Origin: Vibrio sp. SCSIO 43135
GTDB taxonomy: Bacteria; Pseudomonadota; Gammaproteobacteria; Enterobacterales; Vibrionaceae
Length of the DNA stretch: 64,000 nt
Direction of reading: 5' to 3'
NCBI RefSeq assembly: GCF_023716665.1
Contig: NZ_CP071859.1
Coordinates: 2,046,001 to 2,110,000 of the forward strand
The notes beneath the pieces are model-generated. The model saw nothing but the letters and a program-made list of their open reading frames with translations, ran no database searches and was not told the DNA's origin. The translations under genes were made by a program, and so were the position numbers. Positions 38,789 to 48,946 of this stretch are shown one piece after another (the stretch's first letter is position 1; every line of letters starts with the position of its first letter).

Positions 38789-39949
38789 ATGGCTGTTCAT
38801 GTCGGTATCATCGACCAAGATCCAATTCGATTAGTCACCCCCCTACTCGACAATCGTACCATCAGCAAACACATCGTATTCATTGGTGATGCCACTCAAG
38901 AGTCAATGTATGTAAGACTCCATTCCGTGTTAGCTCAGCGTGACATTACCTCCGAGTTTTTCGAAATTCCTACGGCAGTGAACACCTCGATCATCAAACA
39001 GTCAATTCGCAAACTTGCTGAAGATTTAAAAGCGCGTGGTGAAGACGTTAAGCTAAATGCCAGCTGTGGTTTACGCCATCGCTTATTGTCTGTATACGAA
39101 GTGTTCCGCACCTACCATTGGCCAATTTTTGTTGTTGAACCAAACAGCGACCGTCTTTGCTGGCTATACCCAGATGGACAGGAAGATACCCAAGTTCAAG
39201 ATCGCATCACCATATCCGACTACCTAACCGTTTTTGGTGCGCGCGGTGAATTCAATGAGCACGAGCTACCTCCTCAACTTGATCAAACTCTATACGAACT
39301 TGGCGAGCGCTGGGCAAGTAATGCACTAGAGCTGGGTCCTGGCCTAGCGACGCTAAACTATCTTGCGACCACGTGTCGTAAAGAGCAAAAGTTAGACGTT
39401 GAGCTATCAGAGAAGCAGCAAGGTTATCGTGAACTCAACATGCTGTTGGATGATTTAGTCAAAGCCGAGATTGCGACTTACAGCGATGGAGTGCTAACCT
39501 TCGCCAATGAGGATGCGCGCCGCTTCTCCAACGGTGAATGGCTAGAAACTCTTGTGCATAGCACTGTGAAGCAGATACAGGACACAATGCCAACGATTCA
39601 AGACCGCTCTTTGAATGTACAGGTATATCGCCAACTTGGAGAACGTGAAGTACGCAACGAGCTTGATGTAGCATCGGTAGTGAACAACAAGCTACACATT
39701 ATCGAATGTAAGACCAAAGGTATGCGTGACGACGGTGATGACACCTTGTACAAGCTTGAATCACTTCGCGATCTTCTAGGAGGACTTCAGGCAAGGGCAA
39801 TGTTGGTGAGCTTCCGCCCTTTACGCCATAATGACATCACACGAGCAGAAGATTTAGGCTTAGCACTTATTGGCCCTGACGAGCTCAAAGATCTTAAAAC
39901 GCACCTAACCACTTGGTTTAAAGGTGCAGGCGGTTACGAAGACCTCTAA
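38789..39949 (+). CDS. Orphan CARF-domain PD-(D/E)xK nuclease, Can2/Card1-like (DUF1887)
   Basis: Predicted cytoplasmic nuclease related to the cyclic-oligoadenylate-activated Can2/Card1 enzymes of type III CRISPR immunity. It has 386 residues. Order: N-terminal Rossmann-like CARF domain (about 1-150), a winged-helix-like linker (about 180-245), and a C-terminal PD-(D/E)xK domain with Glu253, Asp293 (NELD) and Glu306-Cys-Lys308 (ECK), the same catalytic set as Card1. The usual CARF ligand motif N-x-T-G-G-T-K is replaced by NASCGLRHR (90-98). V. cholerae VC1899, a structurally solved DUF1887 protein, is the likely orthologue by memory. No CRISPR or cas gene is in this window. Activity and ligand are unknown. 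Confidence 0.88.
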   Translation: MAVHVGIIDQDPIRLVTPLLDNRTISKHIVFIGDATQESMYVRLHSVLAQRDITSEFFEIPTAVNTSIIKQSIRKLAEDLKARGEDVKLNASCGLRHRLLSVYEVFRTYHWPIFVVEPNSDRLCWLYPDGQEDTQVQDRITISDYLTVFGARGEFNEHELPPQLDQTLYELGERWASNALELGPGLATLNYLATTCRKEQKLDVELSEKQQGYRELNMLLDDLVKAEIATYSDGVLTFANEDARRFSNGEWLETLVHSTVKQIQDTMPTIQDRSLNVQVYRQLGEREVRNELDVASVVNNKLHIIECKTKGMRDDGDDTLYKLESLRDLLGGLQARAMLVSFRPLRHNDITRAEDLGLALIGPDELKDLKTHLTTWFKGAGGYEDL

Positions 39950-39968
39950 AACGCCAGTCTTTAGGCAT

Positions 39969-39996
39969 AAAAAAACCGGCGGTAGCCGGTTTTTTT
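39969..39996. terminator. Bidirectional terminator between the DUF1887 gene and fadR
   Basis: A 12-bp perfect stem (AAAAAAACCGGC / GCCGGTTTTTTT, loop GGTA) serves both convergent genes. Confidence 0.92.
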
Positions 39997-40009
39997 GTTC
40001 TGAATCGAA

Positions 40010-40849
40010 TTAACTGTCATCTTCAGTAAAGTTTGTTGGCAGTGTCGTCTTCATCTGATTCCAGATTTGTGCACTACCTAAACCATAGTGACGAACCGCT
40101 AGTGGTATTTGATCACGACTTCCTGTTTCACAGATATCCAATAGTTGGCGGTAGAAATCCAATGCTAACTTACGAGCTTCTGGATTAGAGAAATAATAGC
40201 TACCTACTCGGTCATATAACTTTCTCAAACCATTGAAAATTAATCCATATATCTGGTTACCAGAATGGAATGCCAAACGCTGGAACAACATGTAATCATA
40301 ATAATTAAATGTTTTCGCAATTAGATTACTTTGGCGCTTTTCTTCATCTTTTTCACCATCATCTTTTATGTGTTGGCGAAGCTTTTCAGCGTAAGGAGAT
40401 GATTCGATAAATACGTCCCAGCTCTCAGCATTTAATAGCGATTCACAAGATTCAATCACATTTGCAATTGTTCTTTCTGAAGCTTCTTTGTTTGCCTTAA
40501 ATGCGTAACGCATAAAAATAGGACTGATACTTGTACGTGCTGCAAGCAAATCTTCAACAATTGTTGTCGCATTATCCGCGTCTAACGTCATAAGAGTATC
40601 TAGGATGTGTAGACCCGAAGTTTCCATGAATTGGTTTACTTTCGTCGGCTTACCGTGCTGGATCGTCAACCAACCATCACGCGCTAGACGCTGTAAAACT
40701 TCACGTAGAGTTGTGCGCGTAACACCTATTAATTCTGATAATTCACGTTCTGCTGGTAAAATAGAACCTGGAGGGAATCGGCCATTCCAAATGCTTTCGA
40801 TAATGTATTTTTCTGCAAATCCTGCTGGGCTTTTTGCCTTAATGACCAT
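40010..40849 (-). CDS. fadR: Fatty acid metabolism regulator FadR
   Basis: GntR-family repressor/activator that senses long-chain acyl-CoA and controls fatty-acid degradation and synthesis. The N-terminal winged helix is clear ([37 protein letters not shown]). The protein has 279 residues against 239 in E. coli; the extra residues fall near 138-177 ([16 protein letters not shown]...). Vibrio FadR is known to carry such an insertion, which adds a second ligand-binding site. It is divergent from nhaB as in related vibrios. Confidence 0.97.
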   Translation of the reverse strand: MVIKAKSPAGFAEKYIIESIWNGRFPPGSILPAERELSELIGVTRTTLREVLQRLARDGWLTIQHGKPTKVNQFMETSGLHILDTLMTLDADNATTIVEDLLAARTSISPIFMRYAFKANKEASERTIANVIESCESLLNAESWDVFIESSPYAEKLRQHIKDDGEKDEEKRQSNLIAKTFNYYDYMLFQRLAFHSGNQIYGLIFNGLRKLYDRVGSYYFSNPEARKLALDFYRQLLDICETGSRDQIPLAVRHYGLGSAQIWNQMKTTLPTNFTEDDS

Positions 40850-41480
40850 TAAGTACTTTCCAGTTTTATTTTTAATTAGATAGCACTCATCATACCACTA
40901 GTTTCACCACTTCGGAAACCTACTGATATAAAACTCGCCACAAGTAACATTTAGAGTTAATACTCTAATCATCTTCTCAATTTAAACAAGTTAAACCGGG
41001 ATAGGAAGCGCAATAAATTTACACTTTAGTAGTACAAGTGTCTCGCAACTGCTTATATGTTATGACTCCTTATTCTATACGGCATAAATGTTTTCTCAGT
41101 TAACTTCAAACATCTTCATTCATATAAGATACATAAATTGTCAATTTCAGCACTTTCATTCATTGCGAACTATTAAGTTAACTTTTTCACAACTCTTCTT
41201 TGATATTTACCCAACTTAGATCGCGTTTTTTGACTAAATTCATCCATCTTTCATACCAAGGATGAGTTTCTTGTTGACTAAATAAAAGCGAAGAGTAGAG
41301 TTGCGGTCGAAGTAGAGTGCTTGTCTTTCTCAGGGAGTGACTTGGCAAGGCCACAATCGTCATGGATCGTTGTTGTTTTTCTAAGTCGCTGTTGGATCAG
41401 AGCATTACCCAAGAAAGTTCTGATTAATGGATACGAGCTACTCATAGTGTCTATTTATAACAACATTAAGAGTATTACCC
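40850..41480. other. Long divergent non-coding gap between fadR and nhaB
   Basis: This 631-bp gap is AT-rich and holds no convincing gene. It must contain the fadR and nhaB promoters. A 10-bp direct repeat TTGACTAAAT is found at 41230-41239 and 41274-41283, 44 bp apart. The last 200 bp before nhaB may be a long leader. No sodium-sensing riboswitch was recognised, though such elements precede some Na+/H+ antiporter genes. Confidence 0.5.
40885..40902 (-). promoter_or_regulatory. Weak FadR-like operator upstream of fadR
   Basis: On the minus strand ACTAGTGGTATGATGAGT keeps the TGGTNNGA core of the FadR consensus (CTGGTCCGACCTG-like) but differs at several positions. It lies 36-53 bp before the fadR start and could allow autoregulation. 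This is a low-confidence match. Confidence 0.25.
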
Positions 41481-43073
41481 ATGCCGATGTCACTCGGAAG
41501 TGCTTTTATTAAGAACTTTCTTGGTAAAGCACCAGACTGGTACAAAGTTGCCATCATTTCATTTCTAATTATCAACCCTATTGTTTTCTTTTTGATCAAC
41601 CCATTTGTTGCTGGTTGGTTATTAGTTATCGAATTTATCTTCACTCTCGCTATGGCGCTAAAATGTTACCCACTCCAACCAGGTGGTTTACTAGCGATTC
41701 AGGCTGTCGCGATTGGGATGACAAGTGCCGACCAAGTAAAACATGAACTCGTTGCGAACATCGAAGTTCTGTTGCTACTGATCTTTATGGTTGCTGGCAT
41801 CTACTTCATGAAGCAGCTGCTTCTCTATATTTTCACAAAGATACTGCTAGGTATCCGTTCAAAAGCAATTCTCTCTGTTGCTTTCTGTTTTGCAGCAGCA
41901 TTTTTGTCAGCATTCCTAGATGCACTAACAGTAATTGCGGTTGTCATTAGCGTAGCGGTTGGTTTCTACTCGATTTATCACAAAGTAGCCTCAGGAAAAG
42001 GGTCATCAGCAGCACATGACCACACCCACGATGGTGAGCTATCTGAACTAACACGCGATGATTTAGAAAACTACCGTGCATTCCTACGCTCACTACTGAT
42101 GCATGCTGGTGTGGGTACAGCTCTTGGTGGCGTTATGACAATGGTGGGTGAGCCTCAAAACCTTATCATTGCAGATCAAGCTGGCTGGCTATTTGGTGAG
42201 TTCATCATTCGCATGTCACCAGTCACTGTTCCTGTTTTCTTCTGTGGACTAGCAACTTGTGTGCTAGTCGAAAAATTCAAAGTCTTTGGTTACGGCGCTG
42301 AGCTTCCAGATAACGTTCGTCAAATCTTAGTCGATTTCGATACTGAAGAGCGTAAAAACCGCACTAAGCAAGATGTTGCTAAGCTATGGATTCAAGGTGC
42401 AATTGCAGTATGGCTAATCGTTGGCCTAGCCCTTCACTTAGCGGCTGTAGGTTTAATTGGCCTGTCCGTTATTATCCTTGCTACTGCATTTACCGGTGTT
42501 ATTGAAGAACACTCATTAGGGAAAGCATTCGAAGAAGCACTGCCTTTCACGGCGCTACTTGCAGTATTCTTTGCGATTGTTGCAGTAATCATTGACCAAG
42601 AGCTGTTTAAACCTGTTATTGACGCGGTTCTGCACGTAGAAGATAAAGGGACACAGCTTGCTCTGTTCTACGTCGCAAACGGCCTGCTGTCGATGGTGTC
42701 AGACAACGTATTCGTTGGAACGGTCTACATCAACGAAGTGAAAGCTGCGCTGGTACAAGGCATCATTACTCGCGACCAATTCGATCTACTGGCCGTCGCT
42801 ATCAACACCGGTACTAACCTACCTTCAGTGGCGACACCTAATGGCCAAGCAGCCTTCCTATTCCTACTAACATCTACGCTGGCACCACTTATCCGCTTGT
42901 CGTATGGACGCATGGTTATTATGGCTCTACCGTACACTGTGGTATTGGCGATTGTTGGCCTTGCAGGAATCATGTTCTTCGTTGAACCAATGACCGCGTT
43001 CTTCTACGACGCAGGTTGGATTTCACCTAGCACGGCAGAAGCAGTTAGTAGCACGGTTTCAAACGGCCACTAA
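41481..43073 (+). CDS. nhaB: Na+/H+ antiporter NhaB
   Basis: Inner-membrane sodium/proton antiporter important for sodium and pH homeostasis in marine bacteria. The 530 residues open [16 protein letters not shown], collinear with E. coli NhaB. About a dozen membrane helices are seen, and conserved segments [19 protein letters not shown] and [10 protein letters not shown] are visible. The Shine-Dalgarno (AAGAG) is weak. It is transcribed divergently from fadR. Confidence 0.96.
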   Translation: MPMSLGSAFIKNFLGKAPDWYKVAIISFLIINPIVFFLINPFVAGWLLVIEFIFTLAMALKCYPLQPGGLLAIQAVAIGMTSADQVKHELVANIEVLLLLIFMVAGIYFMKQLLLYIFTKILLGIRSKAILSVAFCFAAAFLSAFLDALTVIAVVISVAVGFYSIYHKVASGKGSSAAHDHTHDGELSELTRDDLENYRAFLRSLLMHAGVGTALGGVMTMVGEPQNLIIADQAGWLFGEFIIRMSPVTVPVFFCGLATCVLVEKFKVFGYGAELPDNVRQILVDFDTEERKNRTKQDVAKLWIQGAIAVWLIVGLALHLAAVGLIGLSVIILATAFTGVIEEHSLGKAFEEALPFTALLAVFFAIVAVIIDQELFKPVIDAVLHVEDKGTQLALFYVANGLLSMVSDNVFVGTVYINEVKAALVQGIITRDQFDLLAVAINTGTNLPSVATPNGQAAFLFLLTSTLAPLIRLSYGRMVIMALPYTVVLAIVGLAGIMFFVEPMTAFFYDAGWISPSTAEAVSSTVSNGH

Positions 43074-43106
43074 AAAATTTAGTTGATCGTGAAACTATTC
43101 CAAGAT

Positions 43107-43135
43107 AAAAAGCTCTGATATATCAGAGCTTTTTT
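43107..43135 (+). terminator. Intrinsic terminator of nhaB
   Basis: A 12-bp stem (AAAAAGCTCTGA / TCAGAGCTTTTT, loop TATA) with a T-run, ending 22 bp before the dsbB start. dsbB is thus probably expressed by read-through or from its own promoter. Confidence 0.88.
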
Positions 43136-43156
43136 ATTACGAATAAGGAATCTTTT

Positions 43157-43681
43157 GTGAAGCTTCTCTCTTTACTCAACACCTTCTCAAGAAGTCGCCT
43201 ATCTTGGCTGCTGCTATTACTTGTAGTCGTCTTCTTTGAAGCATGTGCCCTATTCTTCCAACACGTCATGCTTTTACCACCATGTGTCATGTGTATTTAT
43301 GAGCGTGTTGCTTTACTTGGTGTGGGTGGCGCGGCTCTCATCGGTCTGACTTCTCCGAATAATCCATTCGTACGTTGGTTGGGCCTTGCGGCTTGGGGAG
43401 CCTCTTCTTATAAAGGGCTTCAGCTTGCGCTCCAACATGTGGACTACCAATTCAATCCATCACCATTCGCGACATGTGACCTGTTCGTGACGTTCCCAAG
43501 CTGGGCGCCATTAAACCAATGGGCACCGTGGATGTTCGAAGCTTATGGCGACTGTAGCAAAGTGGTTTGGCAATTCTTAACGCTTTCTATGCCGCAATGG
43601 TTAGTTGTCATCTTTGCCGCGAACCTTGTTGTTCTAGCCGCAGTTGTTATCTCTCAGTTTGTAAAACCTGAGAAAGCGTAA
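43157..43681 (+). CDS. dsbB: Disulfide bond formation protein B
   Basis: Inner-membrane quinone reductase that reoxidises the periplasmic DsbA. The 174 residues start at a GTG with AAGGAA upstream. Four membrane helices are predicted. The two catalytic cysteine pairs are present: Cys43-Cys46 (PCVMC) and Cys107/Cys133. It follows nhaB, an order known in other gammaproteobacteria. Confidence 0.96.
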   Translation: MKLLSLLNTFSRSRLSWLLLLLVVVFFEACALFFQHVMLLPPCVMCIYERVALLGVGGAALIGLTSPNNPFVRWLGLAAWGASSYKGLQLALQHVDYQFNPSPFATCDLFVTFPSWAPLNQWAPWMFEAYGDCSKVVWQFLTLSMPQWLVVIFAANLVVLAAVVISQFVKPEKA

Positions 43682-43686
43682 TCTCC

Positions 43687-43714
43687 AAAGGGCAATCTCG
43701 CGATTGCCCTTTTT
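43687..43714 (+). terminator. Intrinsic terminator of dsbB
   Basis: An 11-bp perfect stem (AAAGGGCAATC / GATTGCCCTTT, loop TCGC) is followed by TT and lies 6 bp after the dsbB stop. Confidence 0.88.
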
Positions 43715-43840
43715 CATACGTGACTTTCTGTTCCACCAGCACCTTCTAGCCTACCCTCAATCACTATTTCGACTCCGTATCATCCATACCGATCGCAATT
43801 TTTCATTTGCAAAGATACCGATGTTAGCCAGCGAGCACAC

Positions 43841-43869
43841 AAAAAAAACGCAAGCTGTAATAGCTTGCG
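43841..43869 (-). terminator. Intrinsic terminator of ftsK
   Basis: Stem CGCAAGCT / AGCTTGCG (5-nt loop) is followed on the minus strand by eight T residues. It lies about 30 bp past the ftsK stop. Confidence 0.92.
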
Positions 43870-43896
43870 CTTCAATCATGATCACGGCCTAATTGA

Positions 43897-46800
43897 CTAG
43901 TTCATCTCACGACCAGGAGCCGGAGCAAGAACCTCTCGGTTACCATTATGGCCTGGTGCACTAACAATACCTTGTGCTTCCAGTTGCTCAACAATGCGTG
44001 CAGCTCGGTTATAACCAATCTTAAATCGACGTTGAACCCCTGAAACAGATCCTCGACGAGACTGCACAACATGCTCTACCACTTGGTCAAACAGTGGATC
44101 CATGTCTTCCTCACCTTCTGGCTTTTCACCCGGAAGTAGTGCTTCTGGGCCTTGGTCGCCATTAGTGATCTCATCAATATAGTTTGGTTTGCCTCGCGCT
44201 TTCCAATTATTGACCACTGCATGAACATCATCATCGGATGCAAACGCACCGTGCACACGCACTGTATGACTAGAGCCTGGCGGTAAGTAAAGCATATCAC
44301 CCATACCCAACAGCGACTCTGCGCCACCTTGGTCTAGAATCGTACGCGAGTCAGTTTTCGTTGAAACCGTAAACGCCACACGTGTTGGAATGTTGGCTTT
44401 AATTAGACCTGTGATGACATCCACAGAAGGGCGTTGAGTGGCAAGAATCAAATGGATACCCGCTGCACGTGCTTTCTGCGCCAACCGAGCGATAAGCTCT
44501 TCGACTTTCTTACCTACAACCATCATCAAGTCGGCAAACTCATCGACAATAACTACGATGTACGGCAAGTTTTCAAGCAATGGAGGCTCAGGATCCATGC
44601 TGTCACCATCACGCCATAAAGGATCGTGAATTGGATGGCCCGCTTCCGCTGCCATTTTCAGCTTATCGTTGAAGCCCTTAATATTACGAACGCCTAGTGC
44701 AGACATCAGCTTGTAACGACGTTCCATTTCACCCACACACCAACGCAGCGCGTTTGATGCATCTTTCATATCGGTAACGACTTCAGACAGAAGATGCGGA
44801 ATACCTTCATAAACAGAAAGCTCTAGCATTTTCGGGTCGATCATGATGAAACGCACTTCTTCTGGCGTTGCTTTGTACAGCATACTTAGAATCATTACGT
44901 TCACACCCACCGACTTACCAGAGCCCGTAGTACCGGCTACTAATACGTGTGGCATCTTAGAGAGATCGGCAATCACGGCTTCACCAGCAATGTCCTGACC
45001 AAGCACTACTGTCGTTGGTGACTTCGCTTCAATGAACTGCTGGCTACCCACAACATCAGAGAAATAAACCGTTTGTCGGCTCATGTTTGGCAGCTCAAGG
45101 CCAACATAAGGTTTACCCGGGATCACTTCTACAACACGAACCGCCATCGCAGACAGTGAGCGTGCCAAGTCCATAGAAAGACCGGAAATACGGCTGACCT
45201 TAACACCAGGTGCCAGATCAAGTTCAAAACGAGTAATGACAGGACCAGGGAATATATCTACCACTTCAGCCTTGATCTTGTAGTCCGCCAATTTAGCTTC
45301 AACCAAACGCGCGATATTTTCTAATGCCTCTCGGTCGATAAAGTTTTCACGCTTTTCAGGGTGATAGAGTAACTCTAACGTCGGCATTGGTTCTGCCGGC
45401 TTAGGCAAATTGACGTCTTGCTGGACTAGGAATGGGTTTTGTTGAGCAGCAACATTCGCCTGCGCTTCTGAAACCATATCTTGGAACGCAGCCACATCTT
45501 CATCGTCTGGCTCAACGTCTTCTTGCACAAATTCCTCAGCGGGCATCAATTCTGCCATTGGCGCTTCATCTTCTACCCGCAGCTGTTCTGGCTCAGACTC
45601 AAATTCATGAGAAGTCAGTTCCTCCTCTTCTTGCTCTGCGACATCAAATGTCGAGATAGTCGGCTCAATATGTAGCGAATCAGGTTCTACATCTTCTGCA
45701 ATACGTTCAAATTGCTGCTCATTGATCACTGGTTCAGTAATTGATTGCTCATCTACTGCTTCAACTGCAGGATCTGCAGCTGTTTCTACCATAGGCTCGA
45801 ACACAGGTTCTGAAAGCTCTGGTGTGCTTGCATTGCTTTCAACTTGCCAAGGCATAGTGTCAGCTTCAGGGACACCAGGCTGTTGAATTGGGCTTTCGAT
45901 AGCTGCCGGTGATACAACGGCAGCTGCAAGCACCTCTTCTTTAGGCGCAAGATCATTGGCATCCGCCGCCGCCATTTCTAATTCTTCTATGGTTGCCGTC
46001 AATGGACGTTCACGTTCTTGCTCGGTCTCATCATAGTGGTACATCGGCTGCTCTGGCTGAGCACTTACTGGCTCAGATGCCACTGATACGGCTGTAGCGC
46101 TCGCGGCAACTGCCGTTTCAGGCATATGGATGTTGAAGCGTCTTTCTGGCACGTGCTCTTCGACTTCAGGCTCAGTAGGCAGAGCATCAGACATAGTGAC
46201 AGAATCAAAATCACGTCTTTCTTCTTTACTCGAGGTAGGTGCGTATTCAGACAAATCCGGGGCCAGGGTTTCTTCTTTCTCTCCACGGATGCGATTCATT
46301 AGTAAGCCTGCAGCATGGATTGTGCGCTCACCTAGCCACTCGACGATAGCCAACCATGAAATTCCAGTAAGCAGAGTAAAACCCGCCCCCCATAAGAAAA
46401 GAAAAACGAGAGTGGTGCCTAGCACATTTAATGTCGGTAGAGCGAGACTGGTTAGTACATCACCGATAACACCGCCTGACGAGAAATACCAAATATCGTC
46501 GAAATTAATGTCAGCTAAACCACAGCTTGTAAGCACCAAAACCACAAGGCCAAGTAATCTTGTGCCCCACAGCGTAAGATCTAGAGGCTCATCTTCCCCT
46601 CTAGTTCGTAAGAAAATCCAAGCGGTCGCAGTAAGAATGATTGGTATTGGGTACGCTAAAGAACCGAACACGAAAAACAGTGTGTCAGCAATCCACGCGC
46701 CTAAAGTGCCGCCAGCATTTTGGATATCACTGCCCCATGCGGTTTGTGACCACGAAGGATCAGCAGGGCTAAAGGTTACCAGCGCAACGGCGAGTAGGAC

Positions 46801-46926
46801 TGAGAAAAGTACCGCCAGAATTAGGCCGCACTCTCGAAGACGTTGTGATCCATTTAAACGAGAAGACTGAGGCTCTTCACCCGTTTTAATAATAGTCGCG
46901 ACTTTCTTTTTGTTCTCTCTGAACAT
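43897..46926 (-). CDS. ftsK: DNA translocase FtsK
   Basis: Septum-located DNA pump that clears and resolves chromosomes at division. The 1009 residues show four N-terminal membrane helices (about 35-200), a long acidic, Glu/Pro/Ala-rich linker (about 210-510), and the RecA-like motor with Walker A GTTGSGKS near 660. The C-terminal gamma domain ([20 protein letters not shown]) reads KOPS sequences and activates XerD. The linker is shorter than in E. coli FtsK (1329 residues). Downstream of ftsK there is no lolA, which follows it in enterobacteria. Confidence 0.97.
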   Translation of the reverse strand: MFRENKKKVATIIKTGEEPQSSRLNGSQRLRECGLILAVLFSVLLAVALVTFSPADPSWSQTAWGSDIQNAGGTLGAWIADTLFFVFGSLAYPIPIILTATAWIFLRTRGEDEPLDLTLWGTRLLGLVVLVLTSCGLADINFDDIWYFSSGGVIGDVLTSLALPTLNVLGTTLVFLFLWGAGFTLLTGISWLAIVEWLGERTIHAAGLLMNRIRGEKEETLAPDLSEYAPTSSKEERRDFDSVTMSDALPTEPEVEEHVPERRFNIHMPETAVAASATAVSVASEPVSAQPEQPMYHYDETEQERERPLTATIEELEMAAADANDLAPKEEVLAAAVVSPAAIESPIQQPGVPEADTMPWQVESNASTPELSEPVFEPMVETAADPAVEAVDEQSITEPVINEQQFERIAEDVEPDSLHIEPTISTFDVAEQEEEELTSHEFESEPEQLRVEDEAPMAELMPAEEFVQEDVEPDDEDVAAFQDMVSEAQANVAAQQNPFLVQQDVNLPKPAEPMPTLELLYHPEKRENFIDREALENIARLVEAKLADYKIKAEVVDIFPGPVITRFELDLAPGVKVSRISGLSMDLARSLSAMAVRVVEVIPGKPYVGLELPNMSRQTVYFSDVVGSQQFIEAKSPTTVVLGQDIAGEAVIADLSKMPHVLVAGTTGSGKSVGVNVMILSMLYKATPEEVRFIMIDPKMLELSVYEGIPHLLSEVVTDMKDASNALRWCVGEMERRYKLMSALGVRNIKGFNDKLKMAAEAGHPIHDPLWRDGDSMDPEPPLLENLPYIVVIVDEFADLMMVVGKKVEELIARLAQKARAAGIHLILATQRPSVDVITGLIKANIPTRVAFTVSTKTDSRTILDQGGAESLLGMGDMLYLPPGSSHTVRVHGAFASDDDVHAVVNNWKARGKPNYIDEITNGDQGPEALLPGEKPEGEEDMDPLFDQVVEHVVQSRRGSVSGVQRRFKIGYNRAARIVEQLEAQGIVSAPGHNGNREVLAPAPGREMN

Positions 46927-46986
46927 AAACCAACTTGATTTTAATTAAGACCAACACTCGTAGGAGTTTTGGTGGTGTGAAAACAA

Positions 46987-47010
46987 TCTGAGCGGCATAA
47001 GCCGCTCAGA
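46987..47010 (-). terminator. Intrinsic terminator after lrp
   Basis: A 10-bp stem (TCTGAGCGGC / GCCGCTCAGA, 4-nt loop) lies between lrp and ftsK and is followed on the minus strand by TTGTTTTC. It separates lrp from ftsK transcription. Confidence 0.75.
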
Positions 47011-47097
47011 AAGATTTAACCATATTAAGGGTTAAAACCCAATTGCAGAAAGTCAGAATATGGAAAAGAGTTCCATCATTTCCCGACCTTTAGGCAA

Positions 47098-47592
47098 CTA
47101 GCGAGTTTTAATCACTAACTGGTTGGTTTGTTTTACTTCTTCCATAACTACGTAGGTACGAGTGTCATTTACACCCGGCAGGCGAAGTAGCGTATCGCCA
47201 AGTAGCTTACGGTAAGCGCTCATATCTGATACGCGTGTTTTAAGAAGATAGTCGAAGTCACCCGAAACCAAATGACATTCTTGGATATCATCTAGCTTCT
47301 GTACCGCTGTGTTGAACTGCTCAAATACATCTGGAGCACCACGGTTAAGAGTGATTTCTACGAATACGAGTAATGATGCATCAAGGTACTGCGGATTCAA
47401 AAGAGCCGTATAGCCTGTGATATATCCTTGTCGCTCTAAGCGACGCACACGCTCTAAACACGGAGTTGGAGAAAGTCCAACACGTTTTGAGAGCTCAACG
47501 TTAGAAATTCGACCATCTTTCTGCAACTCGTTAAGAATGTTGCGATCGATACGGTCTAGATCCTTGGACGGCTTTTTGTAGTTGTCTGCCAT
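47098..47592 (-). CDS. lrp: Leucine-responsive regulatory protein Lrp
   Basis: AsnC/Lrp-family global regulator of amino-acid and transport genes. The 164 residues have an N-terminal helix-turn-helix (LDRIDRNILNELQKDGRISNVELSKRVGLS region, about 12-42) and a C-terminal RAM ligand domain. Identity to E. coli Lrp is high over the visible motifs (VFVEITLNRGAP). It is divergent from ald, whose E. coli-like counterparts are Lrp targets. Confidence 0.97.
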   Translation of the reverse strand: MADNYKKPSKDLDRIDRNILNELQKDGRISNVELSKRVGLSPTPCLERVRRLERQGYITGYTALLNPQYLDASLLVFVEITLNRGAPDVFEQFNTAVQKLDDIQECHLVSGDFDYLLKTRVSDMSAYRKLLGDTLLRLPGVNDTRTYVVMEEVKQTNQLVIKTR

Positions 47593-47748
47593 TTTTTATT
47601 CCACCTTATTACTTCCTTGCAAAAAAATATACTACAACTTTTTAATATTCAGTATCAAATTTTACTTACTACTGTCTATACTAGATATTAATTCGACAGA
47701 ATTACCCTACACACAGATAATACAACCAAAATTAAATAAGGAGTCAGG
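47593..47748. promoter_or_regulatory. lrp/ald divergent promoter region with a palindrome
   Basis: The 156-bp region holds both promoters. A candidate ald -10 TATACT (47677-47682) lacks a good -35, which fits activator dependence. A 6-4-6 palindrome TAATTC-GACA-GAATTA lies at 47689-47704, just downstream of that -10, and may be an operator. Lrp control is a natural guess but this palindrome is not the classical Lrp consensus. Confidence 0.4.
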
Positions 47749-48873
47749 ATGATCATTGGCGTACCTAAGGAAATCAAGAACCACGAATACAGAGTGGGCA
47801 TGATCCCGGCAAGTGTTAGAGAGCTAATCTCACACGGTCACCAAGTTTATGTTGAAACCAACGCCGGTACTGGTATCGGTTTTTCAAACGATGATTACAT
47901 CGCTGTAGGCGCATCCATTCTTCCTACCGCTGCTGACGTTTTTGCCAAAGCAGAAATGATTGTAAAGGTTAAAGAACCTCAAGCTGTCGAACGAGCTATG
48001 CTCAAAGAGGGGCAAATTTTATTTACTTATTTGCACCTAGCACCAGATTTTCCACAAACTGAAGAGCTAATCAAGAGCAAAGCTGTCTGCATAGCATATG
48101 AGACTGTAACAGATAATATGGGTCGCTTGCCACTATTAGCACCAATGTCTGAGGTAGCAGGTCGCATGTCTATCCAAGCAGGTGCACAAACTTTAGAGAA
48201 ATCTCACGGTGGACGTGGTCTACTTCTTGGTGGTGTACCAGGTGTTGAGCCAGCAAAAGTTGTTGTTGTTGGTGGTGGTGTCGTGGGTGCAAACGCTGCA
48301 CGCATGGCAGTTGGTCTACGCGCGGACGTAACTATCCTTGACCGTAACGTTGATACTCTTCGTCGCCTAGATGAAGAATTCCAAGGTCGCGCAAAAGTGG
48401 TTTATTCTACAGAAGACGCTATTGAGAAGCATGTTCTAGAAGCTGACCTAGTGATCGGTGCGGTGCTAATTCCTGGTGCAGCAGCGCCTAAACTAGTGAC
48501 AAAAGAGCACATCGCTAAGATGAAGCCTGGCGCAGCGGTTGTAGACGTAGCGATCGACCAAGGCGGTTGTTTCGAGACTTCTCACGCAACGACTCACGCA
48601 GAACCGACTTACATCGTTGATGACGTTGTTCACTACTGTGTTGCAAACATGCCTGGTGCAGTTGCTCGTACATCAACATTCGCGCTTAACAACGCAACAC
48701 TTCCTTACATTGTTAAGTTAGCGAACAAAGGCTACCGCGAAGCACTTCTAGAAGATAACGGCTTCCTAGAAGGTCTAAATGTCATTCACGGTAAAGTGAC
48801 TTGTAAAGAAGTTGCTGAAAGCTTCGACCTAGAGTACATCGCTCCAGCAGACGCTATCGCAATGTTCAACTAA
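47749..48873 (+). CDS. ald: Alanine dehydrogenase
   Basis: Cytoplasmic NAD-dependent enzyme interconverting L-alanine and pyruvate plus ammonia. The 374 residues match the family. Catalytic Lys75 (VKVKEP) and His96 (YLHLAPD) are in place, and the nucleotide fold [13 protein letters not shown] lies near 175. An AGGAG precedes the ATG. Divergent from lrp, suggesting Lrp control. Confidence 0.97.
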   Translation: MIIGVPKEIKNHEYRVGMIPASVRELISHGHQVYVETNAGTGIGFSNDDYIAVGASILPTAADVFAKAEMIVKVKEPQAVERAMLKEGQILFTYLHLAPDFPQTEELIKSKAVCIAYETVTDNMGRLPLLAPMSEVAGRMSIQAGAQTLEKSHGGRGLLLGGVPGVEPAKVVVVGGGVVGANAARMAVGLRADVTILDRNVDTLRRLDEEFQGRAKVVYSTEDAIEKHVLEADLVIGAVLIPGAAAPKLVTKEHIAKMKPGAAVVDVAIDQGGCFETSHATTHAEPTYIVDDVVHYCVANMPGAVARTSTFALNNATLPYIVKLANKGYREALLEDNGFLEGLNVIHGKVTCKEVAESFDLEYIAPADAIAMFN

Positions 48874-48889
48874 TGTTGAATGAATAGAC

Positions 48890-48922
48890 AAAAAAGCGCC
48901 CATCAATGATGGGCGCTTTTTT
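48890..48922 (+). terminator. Intrinsic terminator of ald
   Basis: AAAAAAGCGCCCATCA and its complement form a near loop-less inverted repeat followed by TTTTTT. It also faces the convergent yfbV gene and may serve both. Confidence 0.92.
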
Positions 48923-48946
48923 ATTTGATTGTTTTGAATATTGAGT

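Noticed and set aside
41321..41512. 63-codon frame in the fadR-nhaB gap running into nhaB
   Set aside because: It overlaps the nhaB start in another frame, has no ribosome-binding site and the translation lacks any recognisable pattern.
36000..42000. CRISPR array or cas genes near the CARF nuclease
   Set aside because: No repeated spacer-repeat pattern and no cas-like protein was seen anywhere in the window.
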